Assembly: GCA_020829485.1 (NCBI GenBank)
Contig: JAIVFU010000044.1
Coordinates: 1 to 58,356 of the forward strand
Source: Nostoc sp. CHAB 5834
GTDB taxonomy: Bacteria; Cyanobacteriota; Cyanobacteriia; Cyanobacteriales; Nostocaceae
Length of the DNA stretch: 58,356 nucleotides
Direction: 5' to 3'
The notes beneath the pieces were generated by a model. The model made no database searches. It was given only the letters and a program-made list of their open reading frames with translations, and was not told the origin of the DNA. A program made the position numbers and the translations under genes. Shown piece after piece: positions 1 to 8,387 of the stretch (position 1 is its first letter; each line of letters begins with the position of its first letter).

Positions 1-209
1 TTTCGGCTCTGAGTCATGGCTAGTCACAATCGCTCAATCACTTGTCTATACTGAGTTTTACACGATTTTTGACTACTGCAAATACTACCCTTGACAATTT
101 CCTCTTTTCCTTAACTTGTCACCAATGGGCATGGGGTATTCTTAATTCTGTCTTCTGACTCCAAATCATTTCTATGTTTAATAGACAGATTGTATAATTT
201 GACGATTGA

Positions 210-440
210 CTAAGCAACCTGTAATGGTCGTGTAGGAAGCATCCTGGGTTCTGGTAGTGGCTTCCCCTCTTCTTGAAGCATTTCAACAAACGCCTCAATC
301 ACTTCTTGCCCATTTTTAGCGGCTTCTTCGTAGGTTTTGCCATGTGTATAAAACTCCTGCCAGGGGAACTCAGGCAAATGTACTAGGAAGAGTTGATCGT
401 CCTCTGACCATTGAATCACCATACTGTAGTGATAGCTCAT
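210..440 (-). CDS. hicB: HicB-family antitoxin
   Basis: A 76-residue protein with the HicB / UPF0150 fold pattern. It opens with the strand pattern YSMVIQWSEDDQLFLVHLPE, then a helix (YEEAAKNGQEVIEAFVEML), and ends in a proline-rich tail. HicB proteins bind and neutralise the HicA mRNA interferase and usually repress their own operon. It lies 3 bp downstream of the hicA-like gene at 444-671 on the same strand, so the order is toxin then antitoxin. No separate DNA-binding domain is visible at the C-terminus, so autoregulation is uncertain. The family assignment is fairly secure. Activity as an antitoxin is inferred from the pairing. Confidence 0.8.
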   Translation of the reverse strand: MSYHYSMVIQWSEDDQLFLVHLPEFPWQEFYTHGKTYEEAAKNGQEVIEAFVEMLQEEGKPLPEPRMLPTRPLQVA

Positions 441-443
441 CTA

Positions 444-671
444 TTATTCACCTTCGTCGTTTTCAAAATCTTCCAAGCTTTTGAGTACCCGTTGAATGTT
501 CTTCTCCAAATATAGCGGAGCATCATCTCCGTCCTTCCCTGGAATGGTGAGAGGTTCTTCAGGTAGCAACGGATGTTTCCAATAGGTATAACTTCCTTTT
601 CCTCGACCTGGCTGAAGAATGTATCCAGCTTTCGCTACCATTGCCTTCAGTTCTCTAATTTTCTTGGGCAT
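444..671 (-). CDS. hicA: HicA-family mRNA interferase toxin
   Basis: A 75-residue protein resembling HicA (YcfA-like) toxins, small double-stranded-RNA-binding-fold ribonucleases. The N-terminus (IRELKAMVAKAGY) matches the first helix of the family. The segment GKGSYTYWKHP sits where HicA has its G-S-H signature, but the usual catalytic His after Gly-Ser is a Tyr here and the only nearby His is in KHP. The nuclease may therefore be altered or weak. The C-terminus is acidic (EDFENDEGE), which is unusual for the family. It is followed after 3 bp by the hicB-like gene. The family call is good; catalytic competence is uncertain. Confidence 0.75.
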   Translation of the reverse strand: MPKKIRELKAMVAKAGYILQPGRGKGSYTYWKHPLLPEEPLTIPGKDGDDAPLYLEKNIQRVLKSLEDFENDEGE

Positions 672-762
672 TGGTTTTCACAGTTTACCAGTTCAAGCTT
701 ACTATAAGTTCAGCGATCGCTTTTGATGTTTCTTTTGATGTGGCGCTCACCAGATGCGGTCT

Positions 763-1587
763 TTAACTTAGCACAACTTGAAGCGTTTCTTGCCAATCTA
801 ACTGCAACTTTGAGTGAGCATTGCCGCTATTAATGGCAATTTCTACCCAGCCGTGACTGCCAACTAAAGCTATTATCTCTCCCACGTTGACATCACTGTA
901 AGTTTCACAGCCTGGTATACTCAACCCCGCAGCTTGCACAGACCAAGTTTTGCCTTGTACGTAACTCCCTGCAATGTTGCTGACTAAGTTGCCAAAGTGG
1001 TCAATATATTGAATGCAACCCACTACACCAGTGGTTGTTTGCTTGCACTCGCCTATATCCAGTTTTACCAAACTTGCTGGATCAATTTCTTGTCCTAGCT
1101 GTTTAAGGGGGACACCACTAGCAAGACTAGCTCCCACTGGTGCAAAAATATCTCTACCGTGAAAAGTCTTGCTTGGTTGGGGAGTTCGCCAGTAGTTAAG
1201 ATTTGTAAGCTCGACGGCTGCGTAGGCGTAGCCCGTCGTAGACATCGCCAGACTTTGACTAAGTACCCCGCTAAAAATACCATTATCTGGGCCTACCAGA
1301 AACCCTTGAGCAAATTCTACTGCGATCGCTCGTCGCTTGCTTCCCACACCCGGATCTACTACCGCCACATGCACTGTTCCAACTGGGAAATAGGCATAAG
1401 CATTCATCAAAGAAAATCTGGCTGCGGCTATGTTTTGCGGTGGAATTTGGTGTGTTAAGTCTACCACCGTCAGTCTGGGGTTGATTTGGGCTATCACACC
1501 CTTCATTATGCCTACATAAACATCGCGATCGCCGAAATCGCTCAGTAAAGTTAGGAGTGGTTGTTGACTTGTCTGCTTCTTAGGCAT
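763..1587 (-). CDS. SAM hydroxide adenosyltransferase (SAM-HAT, formerly DUF62)
   Basis: A 274-residue protein of the S-adenosyl-L-methionine hydroxide adenosyltransferase family, related to fluorinase and chlorinase. Members hydrolyse SAM to adenosine and methionine. Visible signatures are LLSDFGDRDVYVGIMKG near the N-terminus, VDPGVGSKRRAIAVE, GPDNGIFSGVL and FHGRDIFAPVGA, followed by the C-terminal barrel (IDHFGNLVSNI). Length is normal for the family. One peculiarity is the stretch TTGYAYAA (about residue 115-122), encoded by a 29-bp dispersed repeat at 1220-1248 that also occurs, identical, at 30565-30593. It is in frame and falls in a surface-loop position. Biochemical specificity for water rather than halide is inferred from the family. 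Confidence 0.88.
   Translation of the reverse strand: MPKKQTSQQPLLTLLSDFGDRDVYVGIMKGVIAQINPRLTVVDLTHQIPPQNIAAARFSLMNAYAYFPVGTVHVAVVDPGVGSKRRAIAVEFAQGFLVGPDNGIFSGVLSQSLAMSTTGYAYAAVELTNLNYWRTPQPSKTFHGRDIFAPVGASLASGVPLKQLGQEIDPASLVKLDIGECKQTTTGVVGCIQYIDHFGNLVSNIAGSYVQGKTWSVQAAGLSIPGCETYSDVNVGEIIALVGSHGWVEIAINSGNAHSKLQLDWQETLQVVLS
1220..1248. repeat. 29-bp small dispersed repeat inside a coding sequence
   Basis: This 29-bp sequence (starting GCGTAGGCGTAGCCCGTC) is repeated exactly at 30565-30593 between genes, and a 20-bp part of it occurs in reverse orientation at 28613-28632. Here it lies in frame inside the SAM-HAT gene and encodes part of TTGYAYAA. Confidence 0.85.
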
Positions 1588-1699
1588 ATTTTTGCTAAAA
1601 TCTACATAAAGTCGGAATATTCTGTAGCAACAGCTACAAAATATATGCTATGTTAGGAATACAAGATATAAAGCAAAAAAATTAAAGTGGGTAATCACT

Positions 1700-1855
1700 A
1701 TGAATCAAGGTAGACTACAAAGTGTCAGGAAAGCACAAGAAACTCATAGAGAGAATATTCAAAAAAGCCTAGAGCATCGCTTGCAAGTAGCTAGAGCAAA
1801 GGGCGACGTACAGCTGATTCGTCAACTGGAAGCTGAGATGAGGTATTCGGGCTAA
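1700..1855 (+). CDS. Small basic helical protein, 51 aa, unknown function
   Basis: An ATG-started reading frame of 51 codons ending in TAA, followed after 32 bp by a strong intrinsic terminator, which supports it as a real monocistronic gene. The product is charged and predicted to be helical (VRKAQETHRENIQKSLEHRL, then a C-terminal helix ending MRYSG). It has no transmembrane segment or cysteine. It resembles the short conserved proteins of unknown role seen in Nostoc-type genomes. No function can be given. It is divergent from the SAM-HAT gene and the 112-bp gap should hold both promoters. Confidence 0.7.
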   Translation: MNQGRLQSVRKAQETHRENIQKSLEHRLQVARAKGDVQLIRQLEAEMRYSG

Positions 1856-1887
1856 ATCAAGTTTTTAATGTTCTTAGTTTGTTGTGT

Positions 1888-1911
1888 AACCCGCTATGGC
1901 GGGTTTTTTTT
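1888..1911 (+). terminator. Rho-independent terminator
   Basis: A 7-bp GC-rich stem (AACCCGC at 1888-1894 pairing with GCGGGTT at 1899-1905) closed by a 4-nt loop runs directly into eight T residues. It lies 32 bp after the stop of the 51-aa gene. Confidence 0.92.
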
Positions 1912-1981
1912 GTATTTAGGGGGTTTTCTGGTAATTTCGTTTTTACAGCGTTTTTCAATTAATTGAATTACCCCACTCCTT

Positions 1982-2084
1982 ATACCAATTCAATTAATAA
2001 TTGCAACACATCCTTGGGTAAAGACGCGATGAATCGCGTCTCTACAAATGGTCTATTTGTTGCATTCTTTTTTTAAATTGGTAT
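1982..2084. repeat. MITE-like inverted-repeat element
   Basis: About 103 bp bounded by ATACCAATT and its inverse AATTGGTAT, with further inward similarity (TTGCAAC near the left end against TTGCAT near the right) and an inner hairpin (AGACGCGATGAATCGCGTCT). It carries no coding capacity and lies between the terminator and the Uma2 gene. Confidence 0.7.
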
Positions 2085-2110
2085 TACTCCCTATTCCCCA
2101 TTCCCCACCC

Positions 2111-2902
2111 TCACACTTCCGGTTCAACACCCAAGGCTCGTAACTGTGCTGCCAAGCGTTCAGCCCGTTGCAGGGCAGTTTCTTTAGCTTCTCGCTCTTG
2201 TTCTGCTCGTAAGCGTTCAAGTTCGGCTCGTAAACGTTCTTCTTCGGCTCGTAAGCGTTCAAGTTCTGCTCGTTCTGCACCAGTAGGAATTATATTCCCT
2301 GTTGCGTCACACCACCTCAGCCAAACATCCCGTTTACCTTCATACGCACCTTCCCACAAACATAAACCTAGTTCAACTTCAGTCAGCCATTGTTCACTCA
2401 TGGGTATATATTGCCGCCCACGCAACTCGTACATCTGTAGAACTTCACCACCAAGTTGTCGAGTTGGATCGAAGATAATGTAGTACATTACCCGCATCCT
2501 GGCATACTCTAAGATTTTTCGTCCTGTTTCATTGCCTTCTCGATTTGAAACAATTTCAATCACCACCTCTGGCGGTTTACCAAAATCCCAGAAGAAATAA
2601 GAGCGATGCCGTCTTTCCCACCAGTTTTCAGCTACTTGTACATCCAGGCTCAAAAATACATCTGGCACAATCGGCGGTTGTTTGTTACTGGGAAACAACC
2701 CCACATTGGCAGCTACGAGAAACCCTTGGGCATTACTAGTCCCGTTCCAAGAACTGTAAAGGGTTTCTGTCAGCAGCCGTTGTTGTTTTTCTGATGGTAG
2801 ATTATCCAAGGGTTCATCGTCCTCTGTCACCACAAGACTAACATCTGGTAACAAATCTTCTGGTAATAAGCCAGCGTCTGTCAAAATGATAGATTCACTC
2901 AT
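2111..2902 (-). CDS. Uma2-family (DUF820) putative PD-(D/E)XK nuclease with coiled-coil tail
   Basis: A 263-residue protein of the Uma2 / DUF820 family, which is very common in cyanobacteria and has a restriction-endonuclease-like fold. Visible core motifs are VPDVFLSLDV, FFWDFGKPPEVVIEIVSN and EYARMRVMYYIIFDP, covering the Glu/Asp-x-Lys-like active-site region, although the classical Lys is not evident. The last 60 residues form a repetitive charged coiled coil (units of RLRAEEE/RLRAELE), encoded by imperfect 18-21-bp repeats at about 2200-2280. The biological role of the family is not established. It lies just downstream of a restriction-modification locus on the same strand, 171 bp after the end of the putative endonuclease gene. 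Confidence 0.85.
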   Translation of the reverse strand: MSESIILTDAGLLPEDLLPDVSLVVTEDDEPLDNLPSEKQQRLLTETLYSSWNGTSNAQGFLVAANVGLFPSNKQPPIVPDVFLSLDVQVAENWWERRHRSYFFWDFGKPPEVVIEIVSNREGNETGRKILEYARMRVMYYIIFDPTRQLGGEVLQMYELRGRQYIPMSEQWLTEVELGLCLWEGAYEGKRDVWLRWCDATGNIIPTGAERAELERLRAEEERLRAELERLRAEQEREAKETALQRAERLAAQLRALGVEPEV

Positions 2903-2938
2903 AAGGAATTCTGGGGGTAGCAGCTTAATTCTATTGTG

Positions 2939-3170
2939 GCAGCAGCATTAATTCCTTTCATCCTGCCAATAGATTTTCTACACCTATTGTTGTTGTCGTA
3001 GTTGCTACCTGAATAATCCTACTGTATTGCGATCGCCACTGTAATGCATTAGAAGCAGCAGCATTAATCCCCTTCATCCTACCAGTAGATTTTCTACACC
3101 TACTGTTGTTGTCGTAGTTGCTACCTGAATAATCCTACTGTATTGCAACCGCCACTGTAGTGCATTAGAA
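2939..3170. repeat. 116-bp tandem duplication of a gene 3' end
   Basis: Two adjacent head-to-tail copies, 2939-3054 and 3055-3170, are the same length and differ at only a handful of positions. The second copy contains the last 97 bp and stop codon of the putative endonuclease gene (3074-3736). The first copy is an untranslated remnant downstream. Confidence 0.93.
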
Positions 3171-3736
3171 ATTGTTAGGTAGCCAATTTCTGGCGGTTGC
3201 TGCAAAATTCTTTCTGCAAGTATTTCACGCCCAATTTCGTCTAATGGAAAGTTGCGTTCCTCTAAAAATGCTATTACATCTTCTTTGTTACCATTACGGC
3301 GTAAGATTTCTCTTAAACCGTAGGTTGTTTGATAATCTCCAGTTCTTTCTCTTGAGACAAAGACAAAATTCTGGAATTTTAAATTAGCAGTGCGGGAGCT
3401 ATGCTCATCAATCTTTTCGTATGCCAATATCAGCAGATTATAGCCCAATCCATATACCTTTTGACTGGCATTCCGAAAGGGACAAGAAGATTGGGGCTGA
3501 CGAATTGATGTCACTTTTAAATCAACTTCTAATTCGGGAAAATCAATTCCCAAAGCAGCACTACCAAGGGTGTATTCATACTTTGTAGACAAATATTGAT
3601 TAAAAGTCAACTCAACATACGTTCCTACTGCTTTGCCATCTGTAACCCCATACAAATTAGGAATCGGTGTTGCACTAAGTACAATACAAAAATCCCGTGC
3701 AGCACTTTTGAGCGAGGATAAGGTTAGCACTTCCAT
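3074..3736 (-). CDS. Putative type II restriction endonuclease (partner of the adjacent methyltransferase)
   Basis: A 220-residue protein starting 3 bp after the stop of the C5-cytosine methyltransferase gene, an arrangement typical of type II restriction-modification operons. The segment GIDFPELEVDLKVTSI (about residues 63-78) fits a PD-(D/E)XK nuclease core: acidic residues on one strand, then D-L-K. It is followed by QPQSSCPFRNASQKVYGLGY and a strand NLLILAYEK, as in several type II endonucleases. No further domain is seen. Recognition sequence is unknown. The last 97 bp are part of a 116-bp tandem duplication, so the extreme C-terminus (TTTTTVGVENLLVG) may have changed recently. The function rests on context plus a plausible active site, not on recognition of a named family. 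Confidence 0.65.
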   Translation of the reverse strand: MEVLTLSSLKSAARDFCIVLSATPIPNLYGVTDGKAVGTYVELTFNQYLSTKYEYTLGSAALGIDFPELEVDLKVTSIRQPQSSCPFRNASQKVYGLGYNLLILAYEKIDEHSSRTANLKFQNFVFVSRERTGDYQTTYGLREILRRNGNKEDVIAFLEERNFPLDEIGREILAERILQQPPEIGYLTISNALQWRLQYSRIIQVATTTTTVGVENLLVG

Positions 3737-3739
3737 TTT

Positions 3740-4912
3740 TTAAATAGCCAAACTTAATTGTTGCCAACCAGATTTACTCAATTCAAAGTTTCTTTGACCG
3801 ATTCTTTTGCACACCCACTCTACACAAGCTGGTACAATAGCATTTCCAAATAATGCGTATTGATCGTAAATTCTAGCAACTTGACACCAATCATCAGGAA
3901 AACCCATAAGTCTGGCATATTCAATATTAGTTAAACGTCGAAATTTATCACCTACTTGGTAGCGTTCATAATGCCTTGATGTTGAGGCAGTCAATGTTGA
4001 TGCAATGCCATTAGTTCCGAATATAGTATAACCAAGTCTCGCGCCTCCGTCTTGGTTGTACAAAATTTCAACTCCATTACAATAACGATTTACAAGCTTA
4101 CTTTGCTTAATCCGCTCCAGTGTATCGGTAGTAAAATCAAACTGGGTATCTACTATTGACTTATCCTGAAGAATATCTTGAAGCTTCTTTCTCGGTTTGA
4201 TATTAGGCAATGACGAAATATTTTGAGTGAACATCTGATTTTTATAAGCAATTCCCCAATTCTCATTTTTTCTTTTCATCGTCATGATTGGCAACATGGA
4301 TTTTACCAATGTAACTTCGGTATTTGCTAATAAAATATTGTCTTCTTTAGTCAAAAAAACTGATAGACTTTCTAAAGTATTCGCTGTTATATCTGTTGAG
4401 TTTAATTTTGTGCCAAAGATAAAAATTCTATCTCTATTTTGAGGAATACCAAAGCTCAATGGGCTTATTAGTCGCCATTCAATAAAATAATCTAATTCAG
4501 AAAGTGCATTTAAAATTAATCTAAAATGATAGCCGTTTTCCATTGTCAAAAGTCTTTTGACATTTTCTAAAAAAAAATATTTTGGCTGCTTCTGGTCTAA
4601 TATTTCTATAATGCGCTCAAATAGTGTTCCCCTAACTATATCTCTCACGCCAAGTTTTTTTCCAGCAGGACTAAAAGGTTGGCAAGGGAAGCCAGCAGTT
4701 AATATATCGTGCTTGGGAATGTCTAAGATGGAGATTTCGTTGATATCGCCTAAAACAATAGAGTCTTTGCCAAAATTACTTTCATAAACTTTACAGCAAA
4801 GTTCATTGATATCATTCGCCCATACTGTTTGAATATTTGCATTTGCCATACCCAGGCGAAACCCACCGATACCAGCAAAAAGCTCTAAGGCTTTGAGTTT
4901 GTTTGTTGTCAT
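3740..4912 (-). CDS. DNA (cytosine-5-)-methyltransferase
   Basis: A 390-residue C5-cytosine methyltransferase with the conserved motifs in standard order: motif I FAGIGGFRLGM near the N-terminus, motif IV GFPCQPFSPAGKK with the catalytic Cys of the PCQ triplet, motif VI FLENVKRL, motif VIII PQNRDRIFIFG, then a target-recognition region, motif IX RLTNIEYARLMGFPDDW and motif X LFGNAIVPACVEWV. It should protect host DNA against the endonuclease encoded immediately downstream. The start ATG gives a normal N-terminus just ahead of motif I. Base composition is more AT-rich than the neighbouring aspS gene, consistent with acquisition by transfer. Target sequence cannot be read from the protein. Confidence 0.95.
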   Translation of the reverse strand: MTTNKLKALELFAGIGGFRLGMANANIQTVWANDINELCCKVYESNFGKDSIVLGDINEISILDIPKHDILTAGFPCQPFSPAGKKLGVRDIVRGTLFERIIEILDQKQPKYFFLENVKRLLTMENGYHFRLILNALSELDYFIEWRLISPLSFGIPQNRDRIFIFGTKLNSTDITANTLESLSVFLTKEDNILLANTEVTLVKSMLPIMTMKRKNENWGIAYKNQMFTQNISSLPNIKPRKKLQDILQDKSIVDTQFDFTTDTLERIKQSKLVNRYCNGVEILYNQDGGARLGYTIFGTNGIASTLTASTSRHYERYQVGDKFRRLTNIEYARLMGFPDDWCQVARIYDQYALFGNAIVPACVEWVCKRIGQRNFELSKSGWQQLSLAI

Positions 4913-4993
4913 CTACAAATTATGGCTGTGGGCAAAGATGTATTATGTAATTGGTGGGCATTGCCCACCCTACTTAGACTATCCCCTAGTTCA

Positions 4994-6781
4994 CTAAGAC
5001 TTTGGTTTATAAGTTGAAGCAACGTGCAATTCTTTCAACTGTTTAACATCTACACTCGAAGGTGCATCTGTTAACAAACAACGTGCTTGTTGTGTCTTCG
5101 GAAAAGCAATGACATCTCGAATAGATTCTTCTCCAGCTAGCAGCATTACCAAACGATCTAAACCGTAGGCGATACCACCATGCGGTGGTGTACCATATTC
5201 AAATGCTTCTAAGAGAAAGCCAAATTTACTTTGTGCTTCTTCAGGAGATAAACCAATCGCTTCAAAGACTTGCTGTTGAATTTCTCGCTGATAAATCCGC
5301 AGACTTCCGCCGCCAACTTCTACGCCGTTGAGTACCAAGTCGTAAGCTTGGGCGCGTGCAGTTTTTAAGTCGCTCAAATCATCGGGATGGGGTGCTGTAA
5401 ATGGGTGGTGGAGTGCTTCTAGACGCTTTTCGTCAGCATTCCACTCGAACATGGGGAAATCTGTAATCCAGAGTAAGTTGATTTTTTCTGGATCGATTAA
5501 GTTAAATTCTTTAGCGATCGCTTGCCGTAATCTATCTAATGTTTTATTAACTGTAGCAGCATCAGCAGCCCCAAACAATAGCAGATGTCCAGCTTTTGCA
5601 CCTGTACGGCGTAAAATTTCTTCTTTTTGTTCCTCGCTGAGGTTATCTTTAATCGCGCCAATGGTATCAATTTCGCCATCATCCCTGACACGGATATAAG
5701 CTAAACCTTTAGCACCGGCTTCGCTGGCTTCTTTAAATAAATCACCCCCTGGTTTAATGCGGACATTAGAAATTACATCGTTACCGTTGGGAATGGGCAG
5801 GATTTTGACGATACCACCATTTGTAACAGTGTCCCGAAAGACTTTGAAACCAGAGTCTTTGACAATATCTGAGACATCAACTAATTCCAAACCATAGCGG
5901 GTATCTGGTTTATCACTCCCGTAGCGTTCCATCCCCTCAGCGTAAGTTAGGCGGGGGAAAGGGCGCTGTAACTCGATGCCTTTAACTGTTTTAAAGATAT
6001 GGCAAACTAAGCTTTCATTCAGTTCGATAATTTCTTCTTGGGACATGAAGCTCATTTCCATGTCCAACTGAGTAAATTCTGGTTGTCTGTCGGCACGTAA
6101 ATCTTCGTCACGAAAGCAACGCGCAATCTGATAATATCTATCTAAGCCGGATACCATCAGTAATTGTTTAAATAGCTGGGGTGATTGCGGCAAAGCGTAC
6201 CACTCACCAGGATTAACGCGACTGGGTAGAACATAATCCCGCGCCCCTTCTGGGGTAGAACGGGTAAGAATTGGGGTTTCGACTTCGATAAAACCTTCCA
6301 AATCTTCTAGATAACGACGCATGGCTTTGACAATTTGATGACGCAGTTGTAAATTTTGTGCCATGCGATCGCGTCGCAAATCCAAATAACGATATTTCAG
6401 CCGCAAGTCTTCCCGCACTGTCTCGGTGTCAGCTACGGAAACTTGGAAAGGTAACTGTTTGCGAACAGCATTGAGGAGTTGAATTTTATCGGCGTAGATT
6501 TCCACCTCGCCTGTTGGGATACGGGTATTCAACGATTCTTCGGGACGTTGGGTTACCCTACCAGTGATTTCGACAACATATTCATTTCGCAGGGCGTTCG
6601 CCTGCTCGTAAGAATCTGGGGTGCGTTGCGGATCGCTGACGATTTGGACAATTCCAGAGCGATCGCGTAAATCTAAAAATATCACACCACCGTGATCGCG
6701 GCGACGGTCTATCCATCCGTAAAAGGTAACAGTTTCTCCAATATGTTCTTTTCGGAGTTCGCCGCAATAGTGAGTTCGCAT
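4994..6781 (-). CDS. aspS: Aspartyl-tRNA synthetase
   Basis: A 595-residue bacterial-type class II AspRS, which charges tRNA-Asp in the cytoplasm. The N-terminal OB-fold anticodon-binding domain is seen in [20 protein letters not shown]. Class II motif 2 follows ([20 protein letters not shown]). The bacterial GAD insertion occupies roughly residues 300-420, and motif 3 is [15 protein letters not shown] near the C-terminus. Length is normal for the family. It is a housekeeping gene between the restriction-modification pair downstream and a HicAB pair upstream. The start ATG is the family's usual one ([15 protein letters not shown]). Confidence 0.97.
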   Translation of the reverse strand: MRTHYCGELRKEHIGETVTFYGWIDRRRDHGGVIFLDLRDRSGIVQIVSDPQRTPDSYEQANALRNEYVVEITGRVTQRPEESLNTRIPTGEVEIYADKIQLLNAVRKQLPFQVSVADTETVREDLRLKYRYLDLRRDRMAQNLQLRHQIVKAMRRYLEDLEGFIEVETPILTRSTPEGARDYVLPSRVNPGEWYALPQSPQLFKQLLMVSGLDRYYQIARCFRDEDLRADRQPEFTQLDMEMSFMSQEEIIELNESLVCHIFKTVKGIELQRPFPRLTYAEGMERYGSDKPDTRYGLELVDVSDIVKDSGFKVFRDTVTNGGIVKILPIPNGNDVISNVRIKPGGDLFKEASEAGAKGLAYIRVRDDGEIDTIGAIKDNLSEEQKEEILRRTGAKAGHLLLFGAADAATVNKTLDRLRQAIAKEFNLIDPEKINLLWITDFPMFEWNADEKRLEALHHPFTAPHPDDLSDLKTARAQAYDLVLNGVEVGGGSLRIYQREIQQQVFEAIGLSPEEAQSKFGFLLEAFEYGTPPHGGIAYGLDRLVMLLAGEESIRDVIAFPKTQQARCLLTDAPSSVDVKQLKELHVASTYKPKS

Positions 6782-6947
6782 AAGTCTTAGTTATTGTTTC
6801 CGGGCTAGATTGGCAAGCAAATGTCAAAGCTTTCCCATTATCTAGCATCAATAGTAATTGTAGTAGTTCTAGTTTAAGAAAAAATGGAATATCACACTAC
6901 ATATATAGGAGAATCCATGAGATCAGAAGGGTAAGTTTTACCTATTT

Positions 6948-7172
6948 TTACAATAGTTCCCGGAATTCATCACGGCTGATCTGACAGTCACGGAGTATCT
7001 GTGCTAACAAACCAGAACCAATTGTTTCACCAGAATGCACTGGAACAACAGTTCGACGACCATCACTGTGTATCAAAAAATGGTGACTACCTCGGATTCT
7101 TGCTACCTCAAAACCTGCTTTTTTTAAAGCTGTAATTACTTCCCGTCCAGTCAAACTCGGTAGCTTGTTCAT
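6948..7172 (-). CDS. hicA: HicA-family mRNA interferase toxin
   Basis: A 74-residue HicA / YcfA toxin: SLTGREVITALKKAGFEVAR forms the first helix, followed by the diagnostic RIRGSHHFLIHSDG with the catalytic His after Gly-Ser, then VVPVHSGETIGSGLLAQILR. Toxins of this family cleave mRNA. The gene overlaps the end of its antitoxin gene by 4 bp (ATGA type), so the two are translationally coupled with the antitoxin first. Unlike the HicA-like protein at 444-671, this one keeps all signature residues. Confidence 0.92.
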   Translation of the reverse strand: MNKLPSLTGREVITALKKAGFEVARIRGSHHFLIHSDGRRTVVPVHSGETIGSGLLAQILRDCQISRDEFRELL

Positions 7173-7384
7173 ACTTGAACAGAAACCCTCTGCACACCAA
7201 TAAACTCTAATGCTTCGGCGTTTTCTTGCTCAACCTCTAAACAAAGTTCAATAGCTTCTTTAATCCGCTCTATAAGTTCGTCTAGAGATTTGGCTTGGGT
7301 GTGACATCCAGCAAGATTAGGCACGGAGGCAACAAAATAACCCTCAGAGTCGCGTTCTATAATGACGTTAAATTCTCTGGTCAT
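7169..7384 (-). CDS. hicB: HicB-family antitoxin
   Basis: A 71-residue HicB-type antitoxin with the partial RNase-H-like pattern FNVIIERDSEGYFVASVPNL, then GCHTQAKSLDELIERIKEAI and a short C-terminal strand. It precedes and overlaps hicA (6948-7172) by 4 bp. Its start lies about 100 bp from an 11-unit, 21-bp tandem repeat (7481-7711), which occupies the region expected to hold the operon's promoter or operator. No C-terminal helix-turn-helix is present. Confidence 0.92.
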   Translation of the reverse strand: MTREFNVIIERDSEGYFVASVPNLAGCHTQAKSLDELIERIKEAIELCLEVEQENAEALEFIGVQRVSVQV

Positions 7385-7480
7385 CTGGAGGTTGTTGTTT
7401 AGTGGGGTAATCTAATTTTAGAGTAATTGAGTAGCTGCGGGCAATTATCGCTGATGCAACCCACAAATTTAACTCTTCTG

Positions 7481-7711
7481 TAAGTTTGGGAACTGCTCCC
7501 ATAAGTTTGGGAACTGCTCCCATAAGTTTGGGAACTGCTCCCATAAATTCGGGAGCCGCTACCATAAGTTCGGGAGCCGCTACCATAAGTTTGGGAGCCG
7601 CTCCCATAAGTTCGGGAGCCTCTGCCGTAAGTTCGGGAGCCGCTCCCATAAGTTCGGGAACTGCTCCCATAAGTTCGGAAGCCGCTACCGTAAGTTCGGG
7701 AGCCGCTACAG
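7481..7711. repeat. Tandem array of eleven 21-bp units
   Basis: Eleven contiguous 21-bp units, each beginning TAAGTTYGGGA and ending in CTMCCA or a close variant, fill 7481-7711 exactly (231 bp). Units 1-3 are identical; the others differ by a few bases. Because 21 is a multiple of 3, both strands have heptapeptide-repeat reading frames across the array. These look like by-products rather than genes. The array lies just upstream of the hicB-hicA operon. Confidence 0.93.
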
Positions 7712-7853
7712 TTGCAATATTAATAACTACAGCTTAAGTATGGTGACAGCAACTTTAATATTGCTGATGATAACTTAAGCATTTAAAGGTGAGGGCGGAC
7801 AATTATGCTCTTATACCGCGTATTGCATCCAAAATTTTTGTATTTTCCTTATT

Positions 7854-8294
7854 TTGCCAAAATCCGAAATATTGACTAACAGTAATGATGCCAGTCGCAA
7901 AATTGAAATTGGCAGTGTTGGCAGAGATTTTAATGCTAGTGGACAAGCTTTAAATTTAGGTGATATTAGCGGTACGGTAACAAATACCATCAACCAGTTA
8001 CCAGCGTCTCTCGAACCAGAGAAACCGGGAATTAAGGAATTATTGACGCAATTGCAAGCAGCAATTGAGGCTGATACAAACTTAGCTCAAGAAGATAAAG
8101 CTGAGGCATTAGAACAAGTGAAAGCCTTAGCAGAAGCTGGGAAAAGTCCTCAAGAAGGGGCGATGCAAAAGGCGGCGAAAACGGCTATAAAGATTTTAAA
8201 AGGGACGATCGCTAGTTTACCCAGTGCTACAAAGTTGGTTGAACAGTGCAGCAATCTATTGCCGTTGATTTCAACTTTTTTGGGTTTAGGGTGA
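7854..8294 (+). CDS. 146-aa protein of unknown function, Gly-rich N-terminus and helical C-terminus
   Basis: No ATG start is available; the frame opens at TTG 7854, or possibly at the second TTG at 7872. The first 45 residues include a glycine/asparagine-rich, strand-like segment (EIGSVGRDFNASGQALNLGD). The rest is alpha-helical (KELLTQLQAAIEADTNLAQE, then EDKAEALEQVKALAEAGKSP) and ends in a hydrophobic helix (LPLISTFLGLG). Proteins of this kind recur in Nostoc-type genomes without a known role. A role as an adaptor or effector-associated domain is possible but unproven. The gene stands alone between the 21-bp repeat array and a MITE. Confidence 0.65.
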   Translation: MPKSEILTNSNDASRKIEIGSVGRDFNASGQALNLGDISGTVTNTINQLPASLEPEKPGIKELLTQLQAAIEADTNLAQEDKAEALEQVKALAEAGKSPQEGAMQKAAKTAIKILKGTIASLPSATKLVEQCSNLLPLISTFLGLG

Positions 8295-8387
8295 TCCGCC
8301 CGTGATTCAAATCGCGGGATAATATAGCGATCGCTCGTTTGTATTGCAATAGACTTTGACCTCACTTCCATTCCTCTCTCCTAAGAG

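Noticed and set aside
7368..7737. Heptapeptide-repeat reading frames on both strands across the 21-bp array
   Set aside because: They follow automatically from a 21-bp repeat without stop codons. No ribosome-binding site or conserved domain is present, and the two strands are equally open.
8295..8330. tRNA-like arm (GATTCAAAT within a GC stem)
   Set aside because: No acceptor, D or anticodon arms can be built around it. No tRNA or rRNA gene was recognised anywhere in the window.
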